A stretch of 33,758 bases of DNA from an uncultured Clostridia bacterium (GTDB lineage: Bacteria > Bacillota > Clostridia > Lachnospirales > Cellulosilyticaceae): NCBI GenBank assembly GCA_937981575.1, contig CALJNR010000035.1, positions 1 through 33,758 of the forward strand, read 5' to 3'. The translations under genes and the position numbers were made by a program. The first letter of the stretch is position 1. Every line of letters begins with the position of its first letter. Below the pieces are notes generated by a model, which ran no database searches, had not been told where the DNA came from, and saw nothing but the letters and a program-made list of their open reading frames with translations. Below are positions 7,390-14,858 of this stretch, one piece after another.

Positions 7390-8607
7390 ATGCTATCGTA
7401 CAAATATTTATTTGACATTGCGCTTATTCTTATAAGCACCAAGCTGCTCGGGTTATTGACAAGAAGGTATCATATGCCGCAAGTAGTAGGAGCACTTCTG
7501 GCGGGACTCATTATGGGGCCGGCGATGTTAAATATCTTAAAGGAAACTAACTTTATACACCAGATGGCAGAGCTTGGGGTTATTGTACTTATGTTTACAG
7601 CAGGACTTGAAACAGATATCCAGGAGCTTAAAAAAACAGGCAAGGCTTCTTTTGTTATTGCGTTGATGGGAGTCATTTTTCCGCTTGTAGGGGGCTTCGT
7701 TATTGCAGCATTCTTTAATAAAGGAGAAGGAACTACTACGTCACTTATCATGCAGAATATCTTTATTGGGATTATCCTAACTGCTACTTCGGTAAGCATT
7801 ACAGTAGAGACGCTGAAGGAGTTAGGGAAGCTCAGTACCCGCGTAGGAAATGCTATACTTGGGGCGGCCCTTATTGATGATATTTTGGGGATCATTGGAC
7901 TTACTGTTATCATCAGCCTTGCGGACCCAAGTCCAGAGGTGAACATTTGGTGGGTTCTGTTAAAGATCATTTTATTCTTTGTGAGTTCATTAGGCATTGG
8001 TTTTATGTTTTACGTATTATTTAATAAATGGGTAAAAAGATATGACAGAGATTTGAGAAGGTTTGTTATCGTGTCTTTCGTCTTTTGTCTGCTTTTAGCT
8101 TTTGCGGCAGAAGAATTTTTTGGCGTTGCAGATATAACAGGAGCTTTTATTGCAGGGCTTATTATCTCAAATACAGAGAGAACAAAATATATTGCTGCAA
8201 GATTTGAGACAATGTCCTACATACTTCTTTCTCCCATATTTTTTGCAAGCATAGGGATTATGATTGAAATGCCGAAGATGTCAGGCAGTATCATATGGTT
8301 TACGCTGCTGCTGCTCGCTATTGCAGTTTTGACAAAAATTGTAGGATGCGGCCTTGGTGCTAAATTTTGTAAGTATTCTAACAAGGAATCTTTAAGAATA
8401 GGAGTCGGGATGGTATCAAGAGGAGAAGTGGCACTTATTGTTGCAAGCAAAGGGGCAGCAGTTGGGCTTATGAGCGGAGTGATGTTTGGGCCGATTGTTG
8501 TTATGGTCGTTGTAACGACTATTATTACGCCTATTCTGCTCAAATTGGTTTTCAAAAACAGCAGCAGTAAAAATGCAGGACATGAAGCAGCTGCTATTAA
8601 TGTATAA
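7390..8607 (+). CDS. Cation:proton antiporter, CPA2 (KefB/NapA-like) family
   Basis: Polytopic membrane transporter expected to exchange Na+ or K+ for H+ and help control cytoplasmic pH and salt. The 405-residue protein is almost wholly hydrophobic with about twelve membrane segments and the family N-terminus (LLGLLTRRYHMPQVVGALLAG, cut here). The paired acidic residues typical of the ion site are seen in ALIDDILGIIGL (about 159-170), and TSVSITVETLKELGK is also characteristic. There is no C-terminal TrkA-N or TrkA-C nucleotide/K+-binding domain, so it is the short NapA/GerN-like form and not full-length KefB. It is a single-gene unit with its own promoter and terminator. Which ion it carries cannot be told from sequence. 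Confidence 0.88.
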   Translation: MLSYKYLFDIALILISTKLLGLLTRRYHMPQVVGALLAGLIMGPAMLNILKETNFIHQMAELGVIVLMFTAGLETDIQELKKTGKASFVIALMGVIFPLVGGFVIAAFFNKGEGTTTSLIMQNIFIGIILTATSVSITVETLKELGKLSTRVGNAILGAALIDDILGIIGLTVIISLADPSPEVNIWWVLLKIILFFVSSLGIGFMFYVLFNKWVKRYDRDLRRFVIVSFVFCLLLAFAAEEFFGVADITGAFIAGLIISNTERTKYIAARFETMSYILLSPIFFASIGIMIEMPKMSGSIIWFTLLLLAIAVLTKIVGCGLGAKFCKYSNKESLRIGVGMVSRGEVALIVASKGAAVGLMSGVMFGPIVVMVVVTTIITPILLKLVFKNSSSKNAGHEAAAINV

Positions 8608-8624
8608 GTCAAAATAAATCTTCT

Positions 8625-8668
8625 AAAGCAGCTTGTTTTCTTCATTAAGAAAGCAGGCTGCTTTTACT
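8625..8668 (+). terminator. Terminator of the antiporter gene
   Basis: Bases 8625-8642 pair without interruption with 8647-8664 (18 pairs, two G-U) around the tetraloop CATT. AAAGCAGC opens the stem and GCTGCTTTT closes it. Confidence 0.85.
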
Positions 8669-8701
8669 GATGTGCAGCTTATGAATAGGAATGAGTTAAC
8701 A

Positions 8702-8730
8702 TTGTAAATAGAAGGCTAAGGGGATATAAT
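8702..8730 (+). promoter_or_regulatory. SigA-type promoter of the LtaS-like gene
   Basis: TTGTAA (8702-8707), 17 bp and a perfect TATAAT (8725-8730). The start would be near 8737. In the leader, AATAAG (8744-8749) can pair with CTTATT (8756-8761) just before TTTTGTTT, a weak attenuator-like hairpin. Confidence 0.75.
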
Positions 8731-8796
8731 AAGTGAGAAAGAGAATAAGGACAGGCTTATTTTTGTTTAATGTAGAGAGATGGATGAGGCGATAAT

Positions 8797-10860
8797 ATGT
8801 TAAAAGATATTCAAACGAATGAGACGGTGAGGCGAGCAGTTCATAGAAAGGATCAAAAAGGGATATATAAAGTTTTAAAATTTCAGCAAGAAGATGTCAA
8901 GCTTCTGATTAACATCGGTCTTTGTTTGGCAGTTACCTTTTTGGTGGCCATAGTGGCAGAGTGGATGCAGGGAGGAAAAGGCGCAGCGGTAAGTTTTGTT
9001 ACCGTGTATAAAGGAACAATGCTGCTTAATTATCTTATACTGCTGATGTTTGTGGCCCCATCTGTTATGGTTAGACGTACGCACTTCGCTGCTTTGTGTC
9101 TTGGGCTGCCCTGGTGCACTTTGGCAGCAGGAAGTAGGCTTCTTATGAAATTTAGAGGGGTCCCTCTTATATGGGCTGATTTTTACAGTATAGGTGAAGG
9201 GGCTTCTATTGCTAAGCAGTATCTTACCAAAGCGATTGTGATTAAGCTGGGGGTAGGAGTGGTTGCAGCAGCAGCACTCCTCGTTATCGGATTTTCTATT
9301 CATTTTAAAAGTTATAGGGTTTCTTACCTAAAAAGAGGGATAGCTTTAATAGTCATTCTTGTAGTAAGCTATTTGGGCATTCAGTATTTGGCTGAGCATG
9401 CAGTAGTTAAAGAAACAGATTGGGACACTGCTTCGCTTTATCAGAGAAATGGGTTTATTTATTCCTTTGGAAACTCATATTTAGGAACGTTCAGAAAAGA
9501 AGCAGCTATTTATCCTGAAGAAGTCGTTCAAGATGTACTGGCTGATCTTAAGAAGACTATTACAGAGGCCCTGAATGAACAAAGTAAGGTGCCAGATAAC
9601 GAAAAACCTAATATTATCATTGTTCAAGTAGAGGCTATGTTTGATCCGATGACGGTGAAAGAAGCTGTATTTAATGAAGATCCTATTCCGAATATCAGAA
9701 AGTATATTTCGGAGGGGTACAGCGGTCTTTTGCAGGTTCCAACTATAGGCGGGTCAACTGCAAGAACGGAGTTTGAAGTATTAGCAGGGGTTAATCTGGA
9801 TTATTTCTCGCCGGGAGAAATTCCTTACAACAGCGGCGTAACGGAAAAGGGTCCTATCGAAACGATAGCCTATGTGCTAAAAGAAAAAGAATACTTAACC
9901 ACTGCGATACATAACTTCGAGGGGAATTTTTATAACAGGCATCAGGCCTTTGCGAATCTTGGGTTTGATAGATTCGTTCCTATGGAAGCGATGCTTGGGC
10001 TCGTAAAGTATCGTGCTTTTCCAGAGGACCGCGTGCTCTTAGAGTATATTAAACGTACTATTAGTGAATCTTCGGAAAGAGATTTTATATTTGCCATTAC
10101 AGCCGGTTCTCATGGGCCTTATAGTACGACGCTTAATACAGGGAATGAGAAATATGTAAGCGGGGATCTCCCGAAAGAGAGCCTCCATCAGCTCCAAAAC
10201 TATACGTCTCTTATCAGAAGAACAGATAAGTTTATTGGAGAATTAGCAGAGTATGTTTATGCGCTGCCTGAGCCAACGATTCTGGTTGTGTATTCAGACC
10301 ATTATCCAAAGCTGGAAATAGTAGATGGGCTGGGACAAGAAGAAAAGTTTAATCCCCCTTACTTTATTATAGATAACCAAAATAAGCTGCCAAAGTCGCA
10401 GCATAACAATATAGAAGCTTATCAGCTCTCTACAAGAGTTCTTGCTTTGGCTGAGCTGAAAGGCGGTATTGTGAATATCTTTCACTCAATTTATGAGAAA
10501 GATGAAGCTTATCAAAAGAATATGGAACTTCTGCAATATAATATGATATTTGGAGAAAATAATATTGTAAGCGTCAAAGCACCTTATGAGCCTACCAAGC
10601 TTCAGATAGGCTTTGATAAGCTTTCGGTAACAGGAGCAGAGTATTTAGCAGATGCTATTGTTGTAAGTGGAAGCGGTTTTACTGAAGGAAGCAAAATATT
10701 TATTGATAATCATTTAATAGAAACGGAATTTATAGATGAATACACACTGATAGGAAAGATGGTATCGAAAGCTGCTAAGACGATAGAAGTTAAATATTTA
10801 GGAAGATATGACATTCCTATATTAAGTTCGAATACCTTGGTATTAGCAAATGAGCCATAA
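8797..10860 (+). CDS. LtaS-like membrane sulfatase-fold transferase with C-terminal IPT/TIG-like domain
   Basis: Membrane enzyme of the LTA-synthase/alkaline-phosphatase superfamily, which moves phosphoglycerol or a similar group onto cell-surface polymers. The 687 residues hold about five membrane segments in the first 210, then an external catalytic domain (about 270-545). Visible site residues are Glu279 in VQVEAMFD, Thr321 in GGSTARTEFE (aligned with the LtaS catalytic Thr, with Glu325 at +4) and Asp501-His502 in YSDHYPK. Residues about 600-687 resemble an IPT/TIG Ig-like fold (VVSGSGFTEGSKIFID), not usual in LtaS. The ribosome site before the ATG is weak (GATGAGGCG). Lipoteichoic acid is not assured in this lineage, so the acceptor may be another glycopolymer. 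Confidence 0.85.
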   Translation: MLKDIQTNETVRRAVHRKDQKGIYKVLKFQQEDVKLLINIGLCLAVTFLVAIVAEWMQGGKGAAVSFVTVYKGTMLLNYLILLMFVAPSVMVRRTHFAALCLGLPWCTLAAGSRLLMKFRGVPLIWADFYSIGEGASIAKQYLTKAIVIKLGVGVVAAAALLVIGFSIHFKSYRVSYLKRGIALIVILVVSYLGIQYLAEHAVVKETDWDTASLYQRNGFIYSFGNSYLGTFRKEAAIYPEEVVQDVLADLKKTITEALNEQSKVPDNEKPNIIIVQVEAMFDPMTVKEAVFNEDPIPNIRKYISEGYSGLLQVPTIGGSTARTEFEVLAGVNLDYFSPGEIPYNSGVTEKGPIETIAYVLKEKEYLTTAIHNFEGNFYNRHQAFANLGFDRFVPMEAMLGLVKYRAFPEDRVLLEYIKRTISESSERDFIFAITAGSHGPYSTTLNTGNEKYVSGDLPKESLHQLQNYTSLIRRTDKFIGELAEYVYALPEPTILVVYSDHYPKLEIVDGLGQEEKFNPPYFIIDNQNKLPKSQHNNIEAYQLSTRVLALAELKGGIVNIFHSIYEKDEAYQKNMELLQYNMIFGENNIVSVKAPYEPTKLQIGFDKLSVTGAEYLADAIVVSGSGFTEGSKIFIDNHLIETEFIDEYTLIGKMVSKAAKTIEVKYLGRYDIPILSSNTLVLANEP

Positions 10861-10900
10861 AAGCTGCCATAAAAAAGAAAATAAAATTTAAAAGAAACAC

Positions 10901-10929
10901 TGGATATTTAGGTGAATGTCTGCTATAAT
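10901..10929 (+). promoter_or_regulatory. Promoter of the tRNA gene
   Basis: An extended -10, TGCTATAAT (10921-10929), lies 17 bases before the mature tRNA end. The -35 TGGATA (10901-10906), at 17 bp, is weak, which extended -10 promoters tolerate. Confidence 0.65.
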
Positions 10930-10946
10930 GGGAAAGCAACCGAATT

Positions 10947-11027
10947 GCGGGTGTGGCGGAATTGGCAGACGCACTAGACTTAGGATCTAGCGCCAACGGC
11001 GTGGGGGTTCGACTCCCTTCACCCGCA
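10947..11027 (+). tRNA. tRNA-Leu(UAG)
   Basis: Class II tRNA of 81 bases. Acceptor stem GCGGGTG pairs with CACCCGC, with discriminator A at 11027. The anticodon stem CTAGA/TCTAG encloses loop CTTAGGA, giving anticodon TAG. A long variable arm (CGCC-AAC-GGCG) and the T-loop TTCGACT follow. The CCA end is not encoded. It reads leucine CUA and, by wobble, other CUN codons. Confidence 0.96.
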
Positions 11028-11040
11028 TTAGTGTAAAAAA

Positions 11041-11076
11041 GCAAGCATTTCAATTTATTGAAATGCTTGCTTTTTT
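11041..11076 (+). terminator. Terminator of tRNA-Leu
   Basis: A perfect 13-bp stem, GCAAGCATTTCAA (11041-11053) with TTGAAATGCTTGC (11058-11070), has loop TTTA and a run of six T. A-rich sequence on the left makes it symmetrical. Confidence 0.92.
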
Positions 11077-11245
11077 ATTTTGGTGAAATAGTATGTTAGA
11101 GATAGAAATGTTTTTACATACATACAAGGTGTTTTAATATTTTGTTTTTAAAATAAGCGAACTAAAATTTATTTTAATGTGTAAATAAAGTGTATGACAT
11201 AAATAGATCACTTGAATTATTTATAATGAGAAAGGAGGGGGAGTT

Positions 11246-11788
11246 TTGACTCAGCAAATAACAAGAGCGGAAGCAGAAAAGATTTTTCAGGAATACTCGG
11301 CTTATGTGTTTAAAACAGCGCTATTTTTATCTAGGTCTAAGGAAATGGCAGATGATATTACACAAGAAACATTTTTGAAAATATACAAAGGGTATCCGAC
11401 GTTTGACAATGAAAAACCTATTCGTCCATGGATTTATAAAATTACTTTGAATACAGTACGGAATATGCTTAGAAAACAAAGGTGGCTTAGCTTTTTTAAC
11501 GAGATACCAGAGACTTCTGCTGATGTTCTAGACACAGTCGTTCAGGATGGGGAAGATAGGCGTATATTATGGAAGGCAGTCAATAAGTTGTCGCTCAAAC
11601 GTAAAGAAGTTATTATATTACATTTTTATTTAGGCATGAAGTTAAATGAAACAGCTATGGTTCTTGATATTCCTTTGGGAACTTGTAAATCAAGGCTAAA
11701 CGGAGCACTTAATGCGCTTAAGAAACATCTATCCAATAGTAATCTTAATACTTTTAGTGTAGGAGGAAGATATTATGAAACAAATTGA
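11246..11788 (+). CDS. ECF-type RNA polymerase sigma factor
   Basis: Alternative sigma factor of the extracytoplasmic-function group, expected to direct RNA polymerase to stress or envelope genes when freed from its anti-sigma factor. The 180 residues contain region 2 (about 15-80: ADDITQETFLKIYKGYP, then RPWIYKITLNTVRNMLRK) and region 4 (about 115-165: LSLKRKEVIILHFYLGMKL, then LGTCKSRLNGALNALK). TTG at 11246 is the start, with AAGGAGGGG at 11232-11240. The 3' end overlaps the next gene by 14 bases, a sign of translational coupling to a sigma/anti-sigma partner. I could not identify an ECF-type promoter upstream; a TATAAT at 11222-11227 lacks a -35. Confidence 0.9.
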   Translation: MTQQITRAEAEKIFQEYSAYVFKTALFLSRSKEMADDITQETFLKIYKGYPTFDNEKPIRPWIYKITLNTVRNMLRKQRWLSFFNEIPETSADVLDTVVQDGEDRRILWKAVNKLSLKRKEVIILHFYLGMKLNETAMVLDIPLGTCKSRLNGALNALKKHLSNSNLNTFSVGGRYYETN

Positions 11789-12752
11789 TTTAGATTTAGG
11801 AGATGTAATTCATAAAGAACTTGACCATCAGTCACTAACATTAGAATTTGAGACAACATGGAGAAAATATAATCAAATAAATACCAAAGCAAGGAAAAAA
11901 ACAGTAACAAGCAGGAGGTTTATTTCTTTGGCTGCTGTATTGATGGTTATTTTGCTAGGGACTATTGGATTCGCAAATCATTTTAGAAAGGTAGATAAAG
12001 TAGACTATGCATTTAAGCATGATAACGAAGTGATAGGAAAATGGGAAGCTGTTGATTTTGTAGAAAATGAAGAAGATTTTGATCCTGACAGCCCTGCTTA
12101 TAAAGAAGGATTTTATTTGTCTAAGATGGCATTTGTAAAGGGTGGAGAACTGCTTATAAGTTTTGAAGAAGAGCAGCTTTGTACAGGAGCGTTAGAATGG
12201 ACCAAAGGGATAGTGATTAATAAGCAGGATAGGACAGCGTCAAAGTATAATATAAAGCAAATAAAGGATCAAACTTATATGTTTTATGAATGGAAAAACG
12301 GAGATTATATACTTAAAAATATGAAGCCAGGGGTCTATGTGTTAAGACAGGTAGATCATGCTGATTATTCAAATGTTAGTGTAACTAGAAGAGAAGACAA
12401 GGTTGATTATCCTTTTATGCATAATCCAGATATGATAGGAGAATGGGAATGTGTGGACTTTGTAGAGAATATTGAGGATTTTAATTTTAATCAAAAAGTA
12501 TGGATGGATGAACTTTTCTTAAAGAGTCTCAGTATAGAGGAAAATGGCAAAGTTTCAGCAACAACTAAAACAACAACTATAAAATTGCAATGGTCACAAG
12601 ATTTGATTATTGATAGCCATGAAAAGACATCGAGTAACTGTATAATTAAAGAAATTAATGGTCATACCTATATGTTTTATGAGTGGAAAAGTGGGGATTA
12701 TATATTCAGAGGGAGAAAACCTTCCTATTATGTTCTGAAAAAAATTATATAA
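11775..12752 (+). CDS. Probable membrane anti-sigma factor with two tandem extracytoplasmic domains
   Basis: Single-pass membrane protein of 325 residues, probably controlling the sigma factor whose gene it overlaps. Residues 1-48 are cytoplasmic and could bind sigma. A membrane segment spans about 49-67. The exterior is two copies of one domain, starting at about 75 and 209: KVDYAFKHDNEVIGKWEAVD against KVDYPFMHNPDMIGEWECVD. The copies close with YMFYEWKNGDYILKNMKPGV and YMFYEWKSGDYIFRGRKPSY. I recall similar domains at the C-termini of BlaR1-like M56 proteins in Firmicutes, but could not check. No zinc-finger anti-sigma motif is evident. Assignment rests on overlap and topology. Confidence 0.7.
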   Translation: MKQIDLDLGDVIHKELDHQSLTLEFETTWRKYNQINTKARKKTVTSRRFISLAAVLMVILLGTIGFANHFRKVDKVDYAFKHDNEVIGKWEAVDFVENEEDFDPDSPAYKEGFYLSKMAFVKGGELLISFEEEQLCTGALEWTKGIVINKQDRTASKYNIKQIKDQTYMFYEWKNGDYILKNMKPGVYVLRQVDHADYSNVSVTRREDKVDYPFMHNPDMIGEWECVDFVENIEDFNFNQKVWMDELFLKSLSIEENGKVSATTKTTTIKLQWSQDLIIDSHEKTSSNCIIKEINGHTYMFYEWKSGDYIFRGRKPSYYVLKKII

Positions 12753-12762
12753 TAATTGTAAT

Positions 12763-12810
12763 AAAAAAGATGGCAAAAGGTAAAACAGAAATACCTCTGG
12801 CCATCTTTTT
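12763..12810. terminator. Bidirectional terminator between convergent genes
   Basis: AAAAAGATGGC (12764-12774) pairs with GCCATCTTTTT (12800-12810), with AGGTA/TACCT pairing further inside. It serves the anti-sigma gene on the plus strand and the oxidoreductase gene (stop at 12813) on the minus strand. Confidence 0.85.
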
Positions 12811-12812
12811 CG

Positions 12813-14624
12813 TTATGGAGTAGATAAAGCAGCGTATTGCACAAGACCGTACATCATTGCATAGATATCTTCATTTAACAAAGTTGATTTATTTTTTATA
12901 CGCTGGAAAGTAACTTCGTCTATAAGATGCGCATTATAAAGATCAGTAACTGTTTTGTGGTTAGTGCCTACTAACTGATTAAAAATAGTTACCATACGCG
13001 CATTAGTCAGTGTAGCTGAAGTGCTGGAAGAATTATTTGCTGTGTTTAATCTAATACTAGAATTAGCGCGTATAAGTGTCAGTATTTTTGAAACAGTTTC
13101 AAAGGTTGCGGGTTCTTTGCATCTATAATCATTTTTAAATTGATATTCCATAGATAGAAAGGCTTTTTTTCTAAGTTCCACCATATAGGGGTAGGCCCAA
13201 CTGGATCTTTCAGGGTGCCATGTATTAAGCGGCGTATCGAGGACAACACCAGATGCTCTAAGCTTTTGCTGAATATTTCTTACATGAAAGTCGTCAAGGC
13301 TGCAGGTTCTTACAGGAAGCGAATGATCGATGCTGTAGGATGCCAAAACTCCGGCAGCCTGACCAAGTGCCATTCCGACTGGAACAGTCCGGGCGCTGCT
13401 GTGAGAAAGAGGATCATAACTTGCTGAACGGCCTACTACAAGTAGGTTATCTACCAGCTTTGGTACCATAATCGTAATGGGGATAGAATAAATATTCCTT
13501 GCGGTCAGTATAGTACCTCCGGAGAAGTCTCTTTTTGTAGCCTGTAAATCCATAGGATAACTTCCATAAGCAATCTTATTGCTAAAGTTAATATTGTTAA
13601 ATACATCTTCGCCGGTTAAAGTATATTCACCTACTATCCTGACACCTTCGCGGATATAGAGTTCATCTGCATACTTATGGAGCCAGGCATTTTCGAACCC
13701 TACTGCATTTTTTCTGATGAATTCAACAACGTTTGGCAGTTCGTTGACGGCTTTATCATAGTTTTCCCAGATGTTTTGTTCATCTAATGAATCGGTATTA
13801 AAGATCTGAAAAGCATTAATTGCAACGGAGCCGTCATCTTGCAGTGAGAGGTTCAGGCTTCTTAGCTGGAACTGCTTAGAAGATGATGTGTAATTCAGCA
13901 TGTTAGGGTATCCCCAGGCTACCTTATCATTAGCCCCGGTATAGATAGATTTATCTAAGTTAAGGTGACTTTTAACCTTAGACCAGTCTACTCCTTGAAG
14001 TGAAAAAACAAGGGTTGCGGCAGCATACTCGTTTTTCATGCCTAATTCTTCGCGCCCGACTTTATAAGGCGCTCCGGCACTGCGGGCAAATTTTGCATCA
14101 ATGCTGGCATCAATAAAGACCTTGCCGCGAATGTTTTGGCGTGTGCCGTCTTTAAAATATGATACCCCGATCACCTCATTGTTTTCGTTTTTTATAGGGG
14201 TGATCAGAGAGGCATTAAGTACAGTGGATACATTTTCTCTAAAAAGCAAGTTCGTAAAATATTTTTTTGTTTTCTCAATATCTATATTTGCGTTAACTGC
14301 CACGCTGTCATAAAACTCTTTGAAAAAACCTTCGTTCACGGGTTTATAACCATTGGAGGAAACGTAGTTCATATCCAGCATGCTGAGCATCCCTGAAGTA
14401 TAAAGCCCTCCAAGGTAAGATCTGGTATCTATCATGAGAACGCTGGAGCCGTTTCTGCTGCTTGTTACAGCGGCACTTATTCCTTCAGGATCACTGCCGA
14501 TTACGATAACATCATAAGAGGGCGAGGCAGGTAAAAAAGATAATGGACTGGAATAAGCAGTGATAGGAATGGTCATAAATAATAAGGTAAGCAGTAATAT
14601 TAGTTTTAAATTTAGGTGTTTCAT
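12813..14624 (-). CDS. Secreted FAD-dependent oxidoreductase
   Basis: FAD-binding enzyme of the FAD_oxidored group, probably acting outside the cell or at its surface. The 603-residue product has a Sec-type signal peptide (about 1-25: KLILLLTLLFMTIPITAYSS). A Rossmann dinucleotide-binding strand follows at about 38-65 (YDVIVIGSDPEG), where the usual GxGxxG reads G-S-D-P-E-G. Then come YLGGLYTSGMLSMLDMNY, the second-sheet motif GKVFIDASIDAKFARSAG, and a later cofactor region DNLLVVGRSASYDPL with ARTVPVGMALGQAAG. The last 120 residues are helical and unassigned. AGGAGA lies 7 bases before the ATG. It is a single gene between two terminator regions. Substrate unknown. Confidence 0.82.
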   Translation of the reverse strand: MKHLNLKLILLLTLLFMTIPITAYSSPLSFLPASPSYDVIVIGSDPEGISAAVTSSRNGSSVLMIDTRSYLGGLYTSGMLSMLDMNYVSSNGYKPVNEGFFKEFYDSVAVNANIDIEKTKKYFTNLLFRENVSTVLNASLITPIKNENNEVIGVSYFKDGTRQNIRGKVFIDASIDAKFARSAGAPYKVGREELGMKNEYAAATLVFSLQGVDWSKVKSHLNLDKSIYTGANDKVAWGYPNMLNYTSSSKQFQLRSLNLSLQDDGSVAINAFQIFNTDSLDEQNIWENYDKAVNELPNVVEFIRKNAVGFENAWLHKYADELYIREGVRIVGEYTLTGEDVFNNINFSNKIAYGSYPMDLQATKRDFSGGTILTARNIYSIPITIMVPKLVDNLLVVGRSASYDPLSHSSARTVPVGMALGQAAGVLASYSIDHSLPVRTCSLDDFHVRNIQQKLRASGVVLDTPLNTWHPERSSWAYPYMVELRKKAFLSMEYQFKNDYRCKEPATFETVSKILTLIRANSSIRLNTANNSSSTSATLTNARMVTIFNQLVGTNHKTVTDLYNAHLIDEVTFQRIKNKSTLLNEDIYAMMYGLVQYAALSTP

Positions 14625-14670
14625 AGAAAAATCTCCTGGTTTATTTTGTCATTTTAAGTTGCTTAACTAT

Positions 14671-14700
14671 ATAGTAGCATATAAAGCCTAAGTGTATCAA
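14671..14700 (-). promoter_or_regulatory. Promoter of the oxidoreductase gene
   Basis: On the minus strand TTGATA (14700-14695), 18 bp, then TACTAT (14676-14671), giving a leader of about 40 bases. A 6-bp dyad, ATGCC/GGCAT with flanking A/T, lies just upstream at 14700-14715. Confidence 0.5.
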
Positions 14701-14768
14701 TGCCATTTGAGGCATTTAAGCATAATAAAGGAAGTATTTATTAGTCTTTCTTAGTGAGATATTCCTCC

Positions 14769-14797
14769 TTGAGATTTTTAGAAATGTATAGTATGAT
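14769..14797 (+). promoter_or_regulatory. Promoter of the RNA helicase gene
   Basis: TTGAGA (14769-14774), 17 bp, then TATGAT (14792-14797). The start near 14804 leaves a leader of about 55 bases. Confidence 0.6.
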
Positions 14798-14858
14798 TTA
14801 ATGTGGTATGTAAGGAATAGACGTTGTTCACTTATAAAATTTAAATAGATTAGAGGTA

